From assembly GCA_040377825.1 (NCBI GenBank), contig JBEINZ010000164.1:1-7392 (forward strand): a DNA stretch of 7,392 nucleotides, in the 5' to 3' direction. Below, piece by piece: positions 1 through 5,935 of this stretch. Position 1 is the stretch's first letter. Each line of letters begins with the position of its first letter. The DNA is from JBEINZ01 sp040377825 (lineage in GTDB: Bacteria > Pseudomonadota > Alphaproteobacteria > Rhizobiales > Ancalomicrobiaceae). The translations under genes and the position numbers were made by a program. Below the pieces are notes generated by a model. That model saw nothing but the letters and a program-made list of their open reading frames with translations, was not told the origin of the DNA and made no database searches.

Positions 1-1
1 C

Positions 2-994
2 ACTCACCTCACCGCAGGGTTCTTTATAGCGTCCTTGGCAGGTGTTTATGCCCTTATGCTCGTTGCACGTTGGACGTTACCTGGGACCCTACCGGGCGCG
101 CTATTGGCGCCCAGCAGCAGAGCGGCGCAATGGGCGCCGATCTTTGGATTTTTATTTGGTGGAGTACTGACGCTTATCCTCTATTGGCCGACATTCTCAC
201 AGGTGTTCGGTCAACTGTTCGTCCACGGCGGTCCCGATCCTATGGTCGAGTATTCCAGTCCGATATGGGCGTTTTTCGAAGGTGTTCGCACCACGGGCGC
301 TCGTGGCTTTCTGATAACAATCGGAGTGCCGATCGCGTTGGCGCTGATTGTTGTCGGCGCGGTCGGTCTCGCCCGCAAGAACCCGCTGGTCGTCCTCGTC
401 GCCGTGCTGCATGTCGCCTTGACGCTTGGTGGTCTGATGGCGCTTTGGATGCGGATTTGGCCGCGTTTCTTCTTCACGGATATCGCTTTCGCACTGCTTT
501 TCCTGACCCACGGCCTCTTCATTGTCAGTGGCGCTTTGGCCCATGTCGCAGGTCGTTTGGGCTTCGGCTTCGCGACCGCGCCCCGGATTGCCGGCATTGC
601 GGCGGGCGCAGCCCTGATTGCTTCGGTGCCCCTCGCATGGCGCAACTATACGCTTCCGAAGCAGGATTTTCCCGCGGCAATCACATTTCTCGATCGCGAA
701 GGCGCCACGACCGAAAGCATCGGTGCGATCGGCCTAGCGGCAGCCGTTTACCGCCAGTACTATGGCTTAGATTGGAAGTCGTTAACGAGGGAAAGCGATA
801 TCGATGCCTTGAGGCCAAACGACCGACGGCGCTGGATCGTCATGATTTTCCCAACACGCTCTACCCGCGACTACCCGGGCATTACGCGCCGCCTTGATAA
901 CGCTTTCGAGTTGGCCGCTGTTTTCGATGGCACACTGGGCGACGGAGACGTCCGCGTGTATCGCGAAAAAGTTTCGGGCGAAGCTGAACGTTGA
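2..994 (+). CDS. GT39/ArnT-like membrane glycosyltransferase, C-terminal part (5' truncated by window edge)
   Basis: The reading frame is open to the left edge of the window (first visible residues THLTAGFFIAS), so the start lies outside; a TTG at 35 lies within a membrane segment and is not a credible start. About 330 residues are visible. Roughly six hydrophobic segments can be seen, near visible residues 4-22, 44-60, 101-122, 127-148, 154-175 and 190-212, followed by a soluble tail of about 120 residues with no cysteines. This layout of a multi-pass membrane part and a short C-terminal soluble domain fits the GT39/PMT-2 family, which moves a sugar from a polyprenyl-phosphate donor to an acceptor on the outer face of the inner membrane. 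The catalytic first periplasmic loop would be upstream of the window, so the family call rests on topology and general resemblance. It ends with TGA at 992-994 and converges on the GT4 remnant. It could alternatively be a polytopic membrane protein of unknown function. Confidence 0.6.
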   Translation, partial: THLTAGFFIASLAGVYALMLVARWTLPGTLPGALLAPSSRAAQWAPIFGFLFGGVLTLILYWPTFSQVFGQLFVHGGPDPMVEYSSPIWAFFEGVRTTGARGFLITIGVPIALALIVVGAVGLARKNPLVVLVAVLHVALTLGGLMALWMRIWPRFFFTDIAFALLFLTHGLFIVSGALAHVAGRLGFGFATAPRIAGIAAGAALIASVPLAWRNYTLPKQDFPAAITFLDREGATTESIGAIGLAAAVYRQYYGLDWKSLTRESDIDALRPNDRRRWIVMIFPTRSTRDYPGITRRLDNAFELAAVFDGTLGDGDVRVYREKVSGEAER

Positions 995-999
995 CCGCG

Positions 1000-1377
1000 T
1001 GCCATTTGCGTTATCGCCGATGTGACGCAAGCACTGATCGATAATGGCTTTCGATTTTCCCGTGAACTTTGGTCGGAAGCGGTCGGCGCCGCCGAGCAGT
1101 TCCGCCGCCCGGCTCATCTTCATGCGTTGAACATCGTCGTCGGCGAGCTAAACGATTGCATCGGTCATCGTTTCCGAATTCCCAAACGGAACCACATTTC
1201 CGACCGTTGGATCAACAAGCTCGCGGACCCCGCCGCAATCGGTTGCAACCACGGGCAATCCCGGACGGAATGCCTTAACGATCGAGAATCGCAGCGCTTC
1301 CCATCGCGACGGGAGGCAGAACAAGTCCCTTGCCGCAAGATAAAGCGAAGGTTCATCCGAGTGACCGACCAATCTTA
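1000..1377 (-). pseudogene. GT4-family glycosyltransferase remnant (C-terminal domain only, with an internal stop)
   Basis: On the minus strand the translation from about 1375 downward reads GHSDEPSLYLAARDLFCLPS, then VVATDCGGVRELVD and VVPFG. This is the donor-binding C-terminal domain of GT4 glycosyltransferases, where the glutamate-containing segment (here RWEALRFSIVKAF) and the GG-RELV stretch contact the nucleotide sugar. An amber TAG at 1150-1148 interrupts the domain, and the same frame continues past it with LADDDVQRMKMSRAAELL and further GT4-like helix sequence to about 1000. The frame then runs without a stop into the antisense of the upstream gene, so the original stop is probably lost. 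The 5' side ends exactly at the left terminal repeat of the IS element, and no GT4 N-terminal half is found on the other side of the IS. The gene therefore lacks about two thirds of its coding part and cannot make a working enzyme. The original product would have added sugars to a lipid-linked glycan at the cytoplasmic face of the membrane. Confidence 0.82.
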
Positions 1378-1393
1378 GGTCGCGGTGACAATT
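1378..1393 (+). repeat. Left terminal inverted repeat of the IS element
   Basis: The sequence GGTCGCGGTGACAATT is the inverse of the right end with one mismatch (G versus A at the tenth position). The match extends outward through the flanking TTA/TAA if those bases are counted. Confidence 0.9.
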
Positions 1394-1457
1394 TCCCCTC
1401 TGGAGGATTCCTGCGCCGGTAGGTTTGTGATTCAGGGCTGATTTTCGGAGTTCGGTC

Positions 1458-2223
1458 ATGGATCAACCAATTGATTCTCTGCGTGATAACCAGGGGGAAC
1501 GTCTGAAGCCCTTGGTGCCGGGCGGCGGCAAGGGCAAACGGGGTCCTGGGTCTGATAATCGACGATTTTTCAATGCGTTACTTTGGATGGCTCGATCTGG
1601 CGGTCGATGGCGGGATTTGCCGGAGCGGTTCGGCGATTTCCAGACGGTGAAGCGGCTATACTATCGTTGGATCGCGATAGGCGTCCTCGATCGGATGTTC
1701 GAACTGCTTGCGAGCGACGCCGATATGGAATGGTTTATGATTTATTCGACGGTCATGCGGGCCCATCAGCACGCGGCGGGCGCACCTGGGACAAAAGGGA
1801 GGCGGATGCCCAGGGCCTGGGCCGGTCTCGGGGCGGATTGAGTACAAAAATCCACGCCGGAACAGATGCCTTGGGCTTCCCGTCCGCCTGATCGAAGTCC
1901 CCGGCCAGCAAAACGTCGCGGCCAGAGGCGATGAATTGAACGACGGATTGAAGGCCGACACCGTCCTTGCCGACAAGAGCTATGACTGCGACCGGCTTCG
2001 ACATAAAATCAAGGACCAAGGTGGGCAAGCCGTTATTCCGCCGCGCAAGCATCGCAAGGTGTTCGTCGCGTATGACGAAGACCTCTACAAGGGGCGAGAC
2101 TCCGTCGAAGGATTCTTCAACAAAATCAGACACGTTCGGCGTGTCGTCACGCGATGCGACAAACTGCTTGTCAACTTCCTCTGCATCGTCAAAATCGCCG
2201 CCTTCGCTATCTGGTTAAGGTAG
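1458..2223 (+). pseudogene. IS5-family DDE transposase, inactivated
   Basis: The start ATG at 1458 has GGAG seven nucleotides upstream. The first frame (1458 to about 1796) gives MDQPIDSLRDNQ, LLWMARSGGRWRDLPERFGD and RAHQHAAG, typical of IS427-like transposases. The protein continues in the -1 frame as DAQGLGRSRGGLSTKIHAGT, starting at an A-AAA-GGG heptamer, which may be the normal programmed frameshift of this group. A second shift near 1873-1880 (LGLPVRLIEVPGQQ resumes in another frame) is best explained by loss of one base and is a real lesion, because without it a TGA at 1889-1891 ends translation. The first catalytic aspartate, expected in the MIDSTV motif, is tyrosine (codon TAT at 1743-1745). 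The second Asp (LADKSYD, codon at 1972) and the Glu (VEGFF, codon at 2107) remain. The reading ends AIWLR at 2223, the usual C-terminus. Dead on two independent counts. Confidence 0.9.
1793..1799 (+). other. Probable -1 programmed ribosomal frameshift site (A AAA GGG)
   Basis: The heptamer AAAAGGG is read as AAA GGG in the upstream frame, and slipping back one base gives AAA AGG in the frame that encodes the rest of the transposase. The frame of similarity changes at this spot. IS5-family elements of the IS427 group are known to use -1 frameshifting between two overlapping frames, so this is probably native rather than damage. The upstream frame would otherwise end with a TGA at 1839-1841. 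Confidence 0.55.
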
Positions 2224-2226
2224 ATG

Positions 2227-2242
2227 AATTGTTACCGCGACC
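2227..2242 (-). repeat. Right terminal inverted repeat of the IS element
   Basis: The sequence AATTGTTACCGCGACC lies just after the transposase stop at 2223 and mirrors the left end with one mismatch. It is followed by TAA, which mirrors the TTA outside the left end. Confidence 0.9.
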
Positions 2243-2449
2243 TAACACTCTGAAAAGAAAAGAATTTTTAAGTTCCATCAAATCAAACTAAGCAGCGAAT
2301 GACAGCTTCGCTCACGCTTTCCGCTTGCGCCTAATACAAAAATGAATACATTCATAAGTGTATTATTTGCGCCCCGCCGTGCTTAATGCGGCGCGAGAAT
2401 TTCGTTTAAGCCTCGTAGGAATTTGTTTCGTTAGCATTGTGAGGTTGAT
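2243..2449. other. AT-rich intergenic region upstream of the glycolipid operon
   Basis: This stretch of about 200 bases holds no convincing coding frame on either strand and no continuation of the disrupted GT4 gene. It contains two hairpin-capable repeats, AGCGAA/TTCGCT at 2294-2312 and CGCCG/CGGCG at 2375-2393, and the palindrome described separately. It must contain or transmit the promoter for the four-gene operon unless transcription comes from the IS, but no clear -35/-10 pair with normal spacing was found by eye. It is visibly richer in A and T than the surrounding genes. Confidence 0.6.
2345..2364. promoter_or_regulatory. Candidate operator: 20-base imperfect palindrome
   Basis: AATACATTCATAAGTGTATT is 16/20 identical to its reverse complement, with perfect AATACA/TGTATT arms. 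It lies 85 bases before the GT2 start, in AT-rich DNA, a normal place for a dimeric regulator site. No regulator gene is present in the window and the family cannot be named. Confidence 0.35.
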
Positions 2450-3469
2450 ATGAAGCGTGCGGAGCCAATTTTTGGCAACGTTGAGACCTTTGCCCGCGAT
2501 TTGCCGATTACCCCTCGCGATATACCGGTTCGCGGTGCCGAACTACTGTATGATGCTGGAGTGGGTGCGAAATCATACTCGCATCAGGCAGCCCAAAGGC
2601 CACAGAGTGAGGCGCCACGAGCGCTTAGCGTTATCATACCTGCCTATAACGAGGAGGGCGCGGTTCGACGTACAGTGTCCGATGTCCGTGCAGCACTCGA
2701 CCCGCTCGGCATTACCTATGAGATTATCGTCGTCGATGATGGGTCCGAGGACCGGACGGTCATGGAGGCGCAGGCGAGTGGCGTGATCGTCCTTTCCAAT
2801 GTCAAGAACACTGGCTACGGCGCATCTTTGAAGCGTGGCGTCTTGAATTCGTCTCATCCGTACATCGCCATTATCGATGCGGATGGAACATATCCGGCCC
2901 ATTATCTGCCGTTGATGTTGAGGCTTGCTGCTGGAGCGGCGATGGTGGTCGGGGATCGTGGCGCTTCGATGCGAAATGTTCCCTGGGTGCGCCGGCCGGC
3001 CAAGTTCGTCCTGAACGCCCTGGCAAATTTTCTTGCGGAAAGCAGAATTGCCGATCTGAACTCTGGTCTTCGTATTTTTAATCGTACAGCGCTCGTGCCT
3101 TTTCTTGGATTGATGCCGTCCGGCTTCTCCTTTACCACGACGATTACAATGTGTATGCTATGTTCAGACATGCCAGTGGTCTATACACCGATAGAATATG
3201 GAAAGCGTATCGGACATTCGAAGATCCGCGCTCGAGACTTCTTCAATTTCGTGATCCTGCTGTTACGGATCATCATGCTTTTTAACCCATTGCGCGTCTT
3301 TCTTCCGCTCGGTCTACTCTTTTTCAGCGCGGGCACGCTTAAGGCGATCTACGACGTCTCTCGCTTCAATCTCTCGGAAGGCGCGATCTTCGGAATTATG
3401 GCCGGGATCATGATTTGGTCGCTTGGTTTAATCGCCGACATGATGTCGCGCTTGAATCTCCGGCCATAA
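2450..3469 (+). CDS. Membrane-anchored GT2 glycosyltransferase, polyprenyl-phosphate sugar synthase-like
   Basis: The product has 339 residues. After an N-terminal stretch of about 58 residues, the GT-A fold begins with LSVIIPAYNEEGAVRRT (59-75), followed by EIIVVDDGSEDRT (91-103), the metal-binding DADG (143-146), GDR (168-170), DLNSGLRIFNR (202-212) and GKRIGHSKI (251-259). These signatures fit the dolichol/polyprenyl-phosphate sugar synthase branch of GT2, which transfers a sugar from a nucleotide donor to a lipid phosphate on the cytoplasmic side. The C-terminus has hydrophobic stretches near 264-278, 283-300 and 311-330, so the enzyme is membrane-bound, as in GtrB/ArnC-like members. GAGG at 2441-2444 lies five bases before the ATG and supports this start. 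It is the first gene of a four-gene operon, and the next start is one base past its TAA. The sugar and acceptor cannot be read from sequence. The unmatched N-terminal extension is not part of the usual catalytic core. Confidence 0.88.
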   Translation: MKRAEPIFGNVETFARDLPITPRDIPVRGAELLYDAGVGAKSYSHQAAQRPQSEAPRALSVIIPAYNEEGAVRRTVSDVRAALDPLGITYEIIVVDDGSEDRTVMEAQASGVIVLSNVKNTGYGASLKRGVLNSSHPYIAIIDADGTYPAHYLPLMLRLAAGAAMVVGDRGASMRNVPWVRRPAKFVLNALANFLAESRIADLNSGLRIFNRTALVPFLGLMPSGFSFTTTITMCMLCSDMPVVYTPIEYGKRIGHSKIRARDFFNFVILLLRIIMLFNPLRVFLPLGLLFFSAGTLKAIYDVSRFNLSEGAIFGIMAGIMIWSLGLIADMMSRLNLRP

Positions 3470-3470
3470 C

Positions 3471-4475
3471 ATGCGCCCCGGTACGGTCTTTATGAGGGCT
3501 CTTGGGTCGCAACGATTGCGCGCCTTACTTGTCCGCGCGCTTGGCTCCATCCTCGCCTTGGGCGTTACGTTCGCGGTGTTGCCGCTCGGCGATGTCGGGC
3601 GTGCGTTGACAAGCATCGCTGTGCTTCCTTGGAGCCTGATGCTCGCGGCCTATCTTGTCGGCCATGTCGTGGCCGGTCTGAAATGGCGAGTCCTGATCGG
3701 AACAGATCTTGGCGTTGGCGCTGCGTTACGCGCGCATTTCGCTGGGCTTGGCGCCAATCTTTTTCTGCCCGGAACGGCTGGGGGCGACATTGTCCGCGCG
3801 GTGGTCGGCATGCGAAGTTCGGGTGCGAAGACGGCTCTTGCGCTCGGCTCGCTCATCGACCGGCTGATTGATACGGCTGGACTTTTGGTTCTTTCCGGCG
3901 CGGCCGTGATCGCGATCGGACTTCCAGCGGCAGGGATCACCAGTCGGTTTGCTATCGCTGCCGGGTTGGTTGTTGCGCTTCTCGTTTCCGTGGCGCTTTG
4001 CCTTTGCCTGCTTCCCCGCGTTGCAAAACGGCTGCCCGGCCTGCTGTCGCATCGCGCAACCGAGCAGGTTTCCGCGGCTTGGATAGCGATGACGCGCCGA
4101 CCTTTGCGAATATTCGGCGTGTTCATTGTGTCCATGATGATTCAAGCACTTTTCGTGGTGCTATCGAGCAAAATCGGAAACGTTATGGGGGTCGATGTAT
4201 CGATCGCCGTTTGGTTATTTGCATGGCCCCTCGCAAAATTGCTTTCGGTTTTGCCGCTAGGGATTGCCGGTCTCGGCGTTCGCGAGGCTGGCCTCGCCGC
4301 ACTCATGTTGCCGTTTGGCGCGGATCCTTCGGCCGTCGTTGCCGCAGGCTTGGCCTGGCAGTCGGTGGTTTTCACCGGCGGCGGTATTGGGGCGCTGATC
4401 TTTGTTCTGCTGACCCGCCCGCGCCCCAGTTCGGCCAGTATCGGCGAAGCCCCAATCAACGGCGCCGCGCGATGA
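3471..4475 (+). CDS. LPG-synthase transmembrane-domain / flippase-like membrane protein (UPF0104, YbhN type)
   Basis: The product has 334 residues and is mostly hydrophobic, with about seven or eight membrane segments (for example near 16-38, 51-68, 121-152, 158-182, 212-232, 242-262, 287-315). Two family hallmarks are visible: NLFLPGTAGGDIVRA (96-110) and LPLGIAGLGVREAG (261-274). These belong to the membrane domain shared with MprF/AglD proteins (PF03706), whose stand-alone members occur in glycolipid and polysaccharide clusters and are often proposed to help move or present lipid-linked substrates. There is no soluble aminoacyl-transferase domain, so it is not a lysyl-PG synthase. The ATG begins one base after the preceding stop, which suggests translational coupling; an in-frame ATG at 3492 is a less likely alternative. 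The last codon overlaps the next gene by four bases (ATGA). The transport role is inferred, not shown. Confidence 0.82.
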   Translation: MRPGTVFMRALGSQRLRALLVRALGSILALGVTFAVLPLGDVGRALTSIAVLPWSLMLAAYLVGHVVAGLKWRVLIGTDLGVGAALRAHFAGLGANLFLPGTAGGDIVRAVVGMRSSGAKTALALGSLIDRLIDTAGLLVLSGAAVIAIGLPAAGITSRFAIAAGLVVALLVSVALCLCLLPRVAKRLPGLLSHRATEQVSAAWIAMTRRPLRIFGVFIVSMMIQALFVVLSSKIGNVMGVDVSIAVWLFAWPLAKLLSVLPLGIAGLGVREAGLAALMLPFGADPSAVVAAGLAWQSVVFTGGGIGALIFVLLTRPRPSSASIGEAPINGAAR

Positions 4476-5935
4476 ACGATATGAGCGCCTCACTCGCGCA
4501 CTCCCCTGCCGCCTCAACCCAACCTCACATTGCAGTGCTCGGCGCCGGTCCGGCGGGCCTCGCGGCAGCCCAACAACTTGCAAAACGTGGGATGGCCACG
4601 GTCACGGTCATCGAAAGGGCTACCCGCACCGGAGGCAACGCAAGCAGTTTCATGCTCGACGGCGTGTGGTGCGATTACGGCAGCCATCGCCTCCATCCTG
4701 TCGCGGACCCAGCGGTTCTTGCCGATATCCGGGAGCTTCTCGGTACGGACCTCCTCCTGCGACCACGGCACGGCCGCATTCGGCTGCAAGGTCGCTGGAT
4801 CAATTTCCCACTGAAGCCTGCCAACCTACTTCGACATCTGCCAACGCCGTTCACGGTGTCACTGCTCTTCGACGGTCTGATGTCCGTATTCCGCCGCAAT
4901 GCTGCGAATGGAAAAACCTTTGCCGACGTTCTCCGCGCTGGGATCGGACCAACAATTAGCGAGGCCTTCTATTTTCCGTATGTGAAGAAGTTATGGGGGC
5001 TCGATCCGGAGCTGATTTCTCCGAAGCTTGCCGAGCGTCGCGTATCCGGCAACTCCGTGGTCAAAATCCTCGCAAAGATGTTCAGCCAACTTCCTGGACT
5101 TCGCACGAATACCGCGGGTCAATTCTATTACCCGCGCCGAGGTTTTGGCCGGATCACCAAAGCCCTCCACCATGCCGCCGAGCGCGATGGTGCCAAGCTT
5201 CGGCTGGCAACGTCGATTACCGCGATTGAAAGATCTGGCAACCGGATTGTTGCGCTGCGGTTTGAGCGCGCTGGGCAGGTCGAGCGCATCGTGTTCGACC
5301 GCGTTTTCTCGACTATCCCGATCACGTCGCTCGTCCGGCTGATCGAGCCGCCGGCTCCGCCGAACGTACGCGCCGCCGCCGATCAGATTAAGTTTCGTGG
5401 AATGATACTGATTTATTTGGTAATCGAACAAAATCGCTTCACCGATTATGATGCGCATTACTTTCCGGAAGCCAGAATACCGATTTCTAGACTTTCTGAG
5501 CCGAAGAACTACTCGGACACGAGCGAGCCGCACGGCGTAACGGTGCTGTGTGCTGAACTGCCTTGCGATCCAACGGAGCCGGCCTGGTCGATGGACGACG
5601 ACGCGCTCGGCGTTGCGCTTGCCGGATGGCTGGCCGAGGTCGGCTTACCGATCATTGTGCCGATACGCTCGACGATCACGGTTCGGCTTCCCCATGCTTA
5701 TCCAGTTTATGATCTTGGCTATCAAGCTCGCCTCCATACCCTCGATACGTGGCTATCTGAGCTTGAAGGGCTCCTTACCTTCGGCCGACAGGGCCTTTTT
5801 GCCCATGACAACACGCATCATGCCATGGCCATGGCCTATGCGGCCGTCGATTGCCTAGACCCCGACGGTGGGTTTGACCATGCGGCGTGGGCGCGCTGTC
5901 GCGAGAGGTTTGAGACCCATGTCGTCGAGGATTGA
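4472..5935 (+). CDS. FAD-dependent oxidoreductase, amine-oxidase/UDP-galactopyranose-mutase-like fold
   Basis: The product has 487 residues. A dinucleotide-binding motif HIAVLGAGPAGLAAAQQL (19-36) is followed by VTVIERATRTGGNASS (44-59), where Glu48 should bind the FAD ribose and Gly54-Gly55 continue the nucleotide site, and by CDYGSHRLHP (67-76). The middle contains YFPYVKKLWG and YYPRRGFGRI, seen in protoporphyrinogen-oxidase-like and UGM-like flavoproteins. Near the C-terminus GRQGLFAHDNTHHAMAMAYA (439-458) occupies the place where related proteins have a final FAD-contacting segment. No signal peptide or membrane segment is evident, so it is probably cytoplasmic or peripheral. The ATG at 4472 overlaps the previous stop as ATGA; another ATG follows three codons later. 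Its substrate is unknown. Placement between sugar-lipid genes suggests modification of a sugar nucleotide or lipid-linked sugar, but carotenoid-desaturase-like activity on a lipid is also possible. The frame is open far upstream of 4472, but that part is only antisense/alternate-frame overlap with the preceding gene. Confidence 0.85.
   Translation: MNDMSASLAHSPAASTQPHIAVLGAGPAGLAAAQQLAKRGMATVTVIERATRTGGNASSFMLDGVWCDYGSHRLHPVADPAVLADIRELLGTDLLLRPRHGRIRLQGRWINFPLKPANLLRHLPTPFTVSLLFDGLMSVFRRNAANGKTFADVLRAGIGPTISEAFYFPYVKKLWGLDPELISPKLAERRVSGNSVVKILAKMFSQLPGLRTNTAGQFYYPRRGFGRITKALHHAAERDGAKLRLATSITAIERSGNRIVALRFERAGQVERIVFDRVFSTIPITSLVRLIEPPAPPNVRAAADQIKFRGMILIYLVIEQNRFTDYDAHYFPEARIPISRLSEPKNYSDTSEPHGVTVLCAELPCDPTEPAWSMDDDALGVALAGWLAEVGLPIIVPIRSTITVRLPHAYPVYDLGYQARLHTLDTWLSELEGLLTFGRQGLFAHDNTHHAMAMAYAAVDCLDPDGGFDHAAWARCRERFETHVVED

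Larger units (their letters stand above)
1378..2242 (+). mobile_element. Degenerate IS5-family insertion sequence (IS427-like group), 865 bp
   Basis: Both ends are defined by terminal inverted repeats: GGTCGCGGTGACAATT on the left and AATTGTTACCGCGACC on the right match at 15 of 16 positions. A TA dinucleotide flanks each end (1376-1377 and 2243-2244), consistent with the short target duplication of IS427-like elements; because TA is a palindrome, whether it belongs to the repeat or to the target cannot be settled from sequence alone. The element contains a single transposase reading unit in three frames on the plus strand. Length and organisation fit the group. The transposase is inactivated, so the copy cannot mobilise itself, although the intact ends could still be used by a related transposase elsewhere in the genome. 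Confidence 0.9.

Noticed and set aside
70..897. Alternate-frame open reading of 275 codons over the GT39-like gene
   Set aside because: The translation is rich in Arg, Ser and Cys with no membrane segments, while the other frame gives a coherent membrane protein open to the window edge.
1022..1378. Plus-strand open frame of 118 codons between the GT39 gene and the IS
   Set aside because: The minus strand here encodes clear GT4 sequence; the plus-strand translation resembles no protein and runs into the IS end.
2294..2312. AGCGAA/TTCGCT inverted repeat
   Set aside because: Six-base arms with a seven-base loop are expected by chance at this length; no partner signal was seen.
2325..2366. Possible sigma-70 promoter elements (TTGCGC, TAATAC, TATTAT)
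   Set aside because: No pair has acceptable spacing and match at both boxes, so a promoter call would be a guess.
2375..2393. CGCCG/CGGCG hairpin before the operon
   Set aside because: The stem is only five bases with a nine-base loop and no T run follows, so neither a terminator nor a riboswitch can be supported.
3998..4471. Long upstream extension of the FAD oxidoreductase reading frame
   Set aside because: It lies in an alternate frame over the 3' half of the membrane-protein gene, is rich in Arg and Cys, and shows no domain; the ATGA overlap at 4472 and the Rossmann motif soon after fit the short start.
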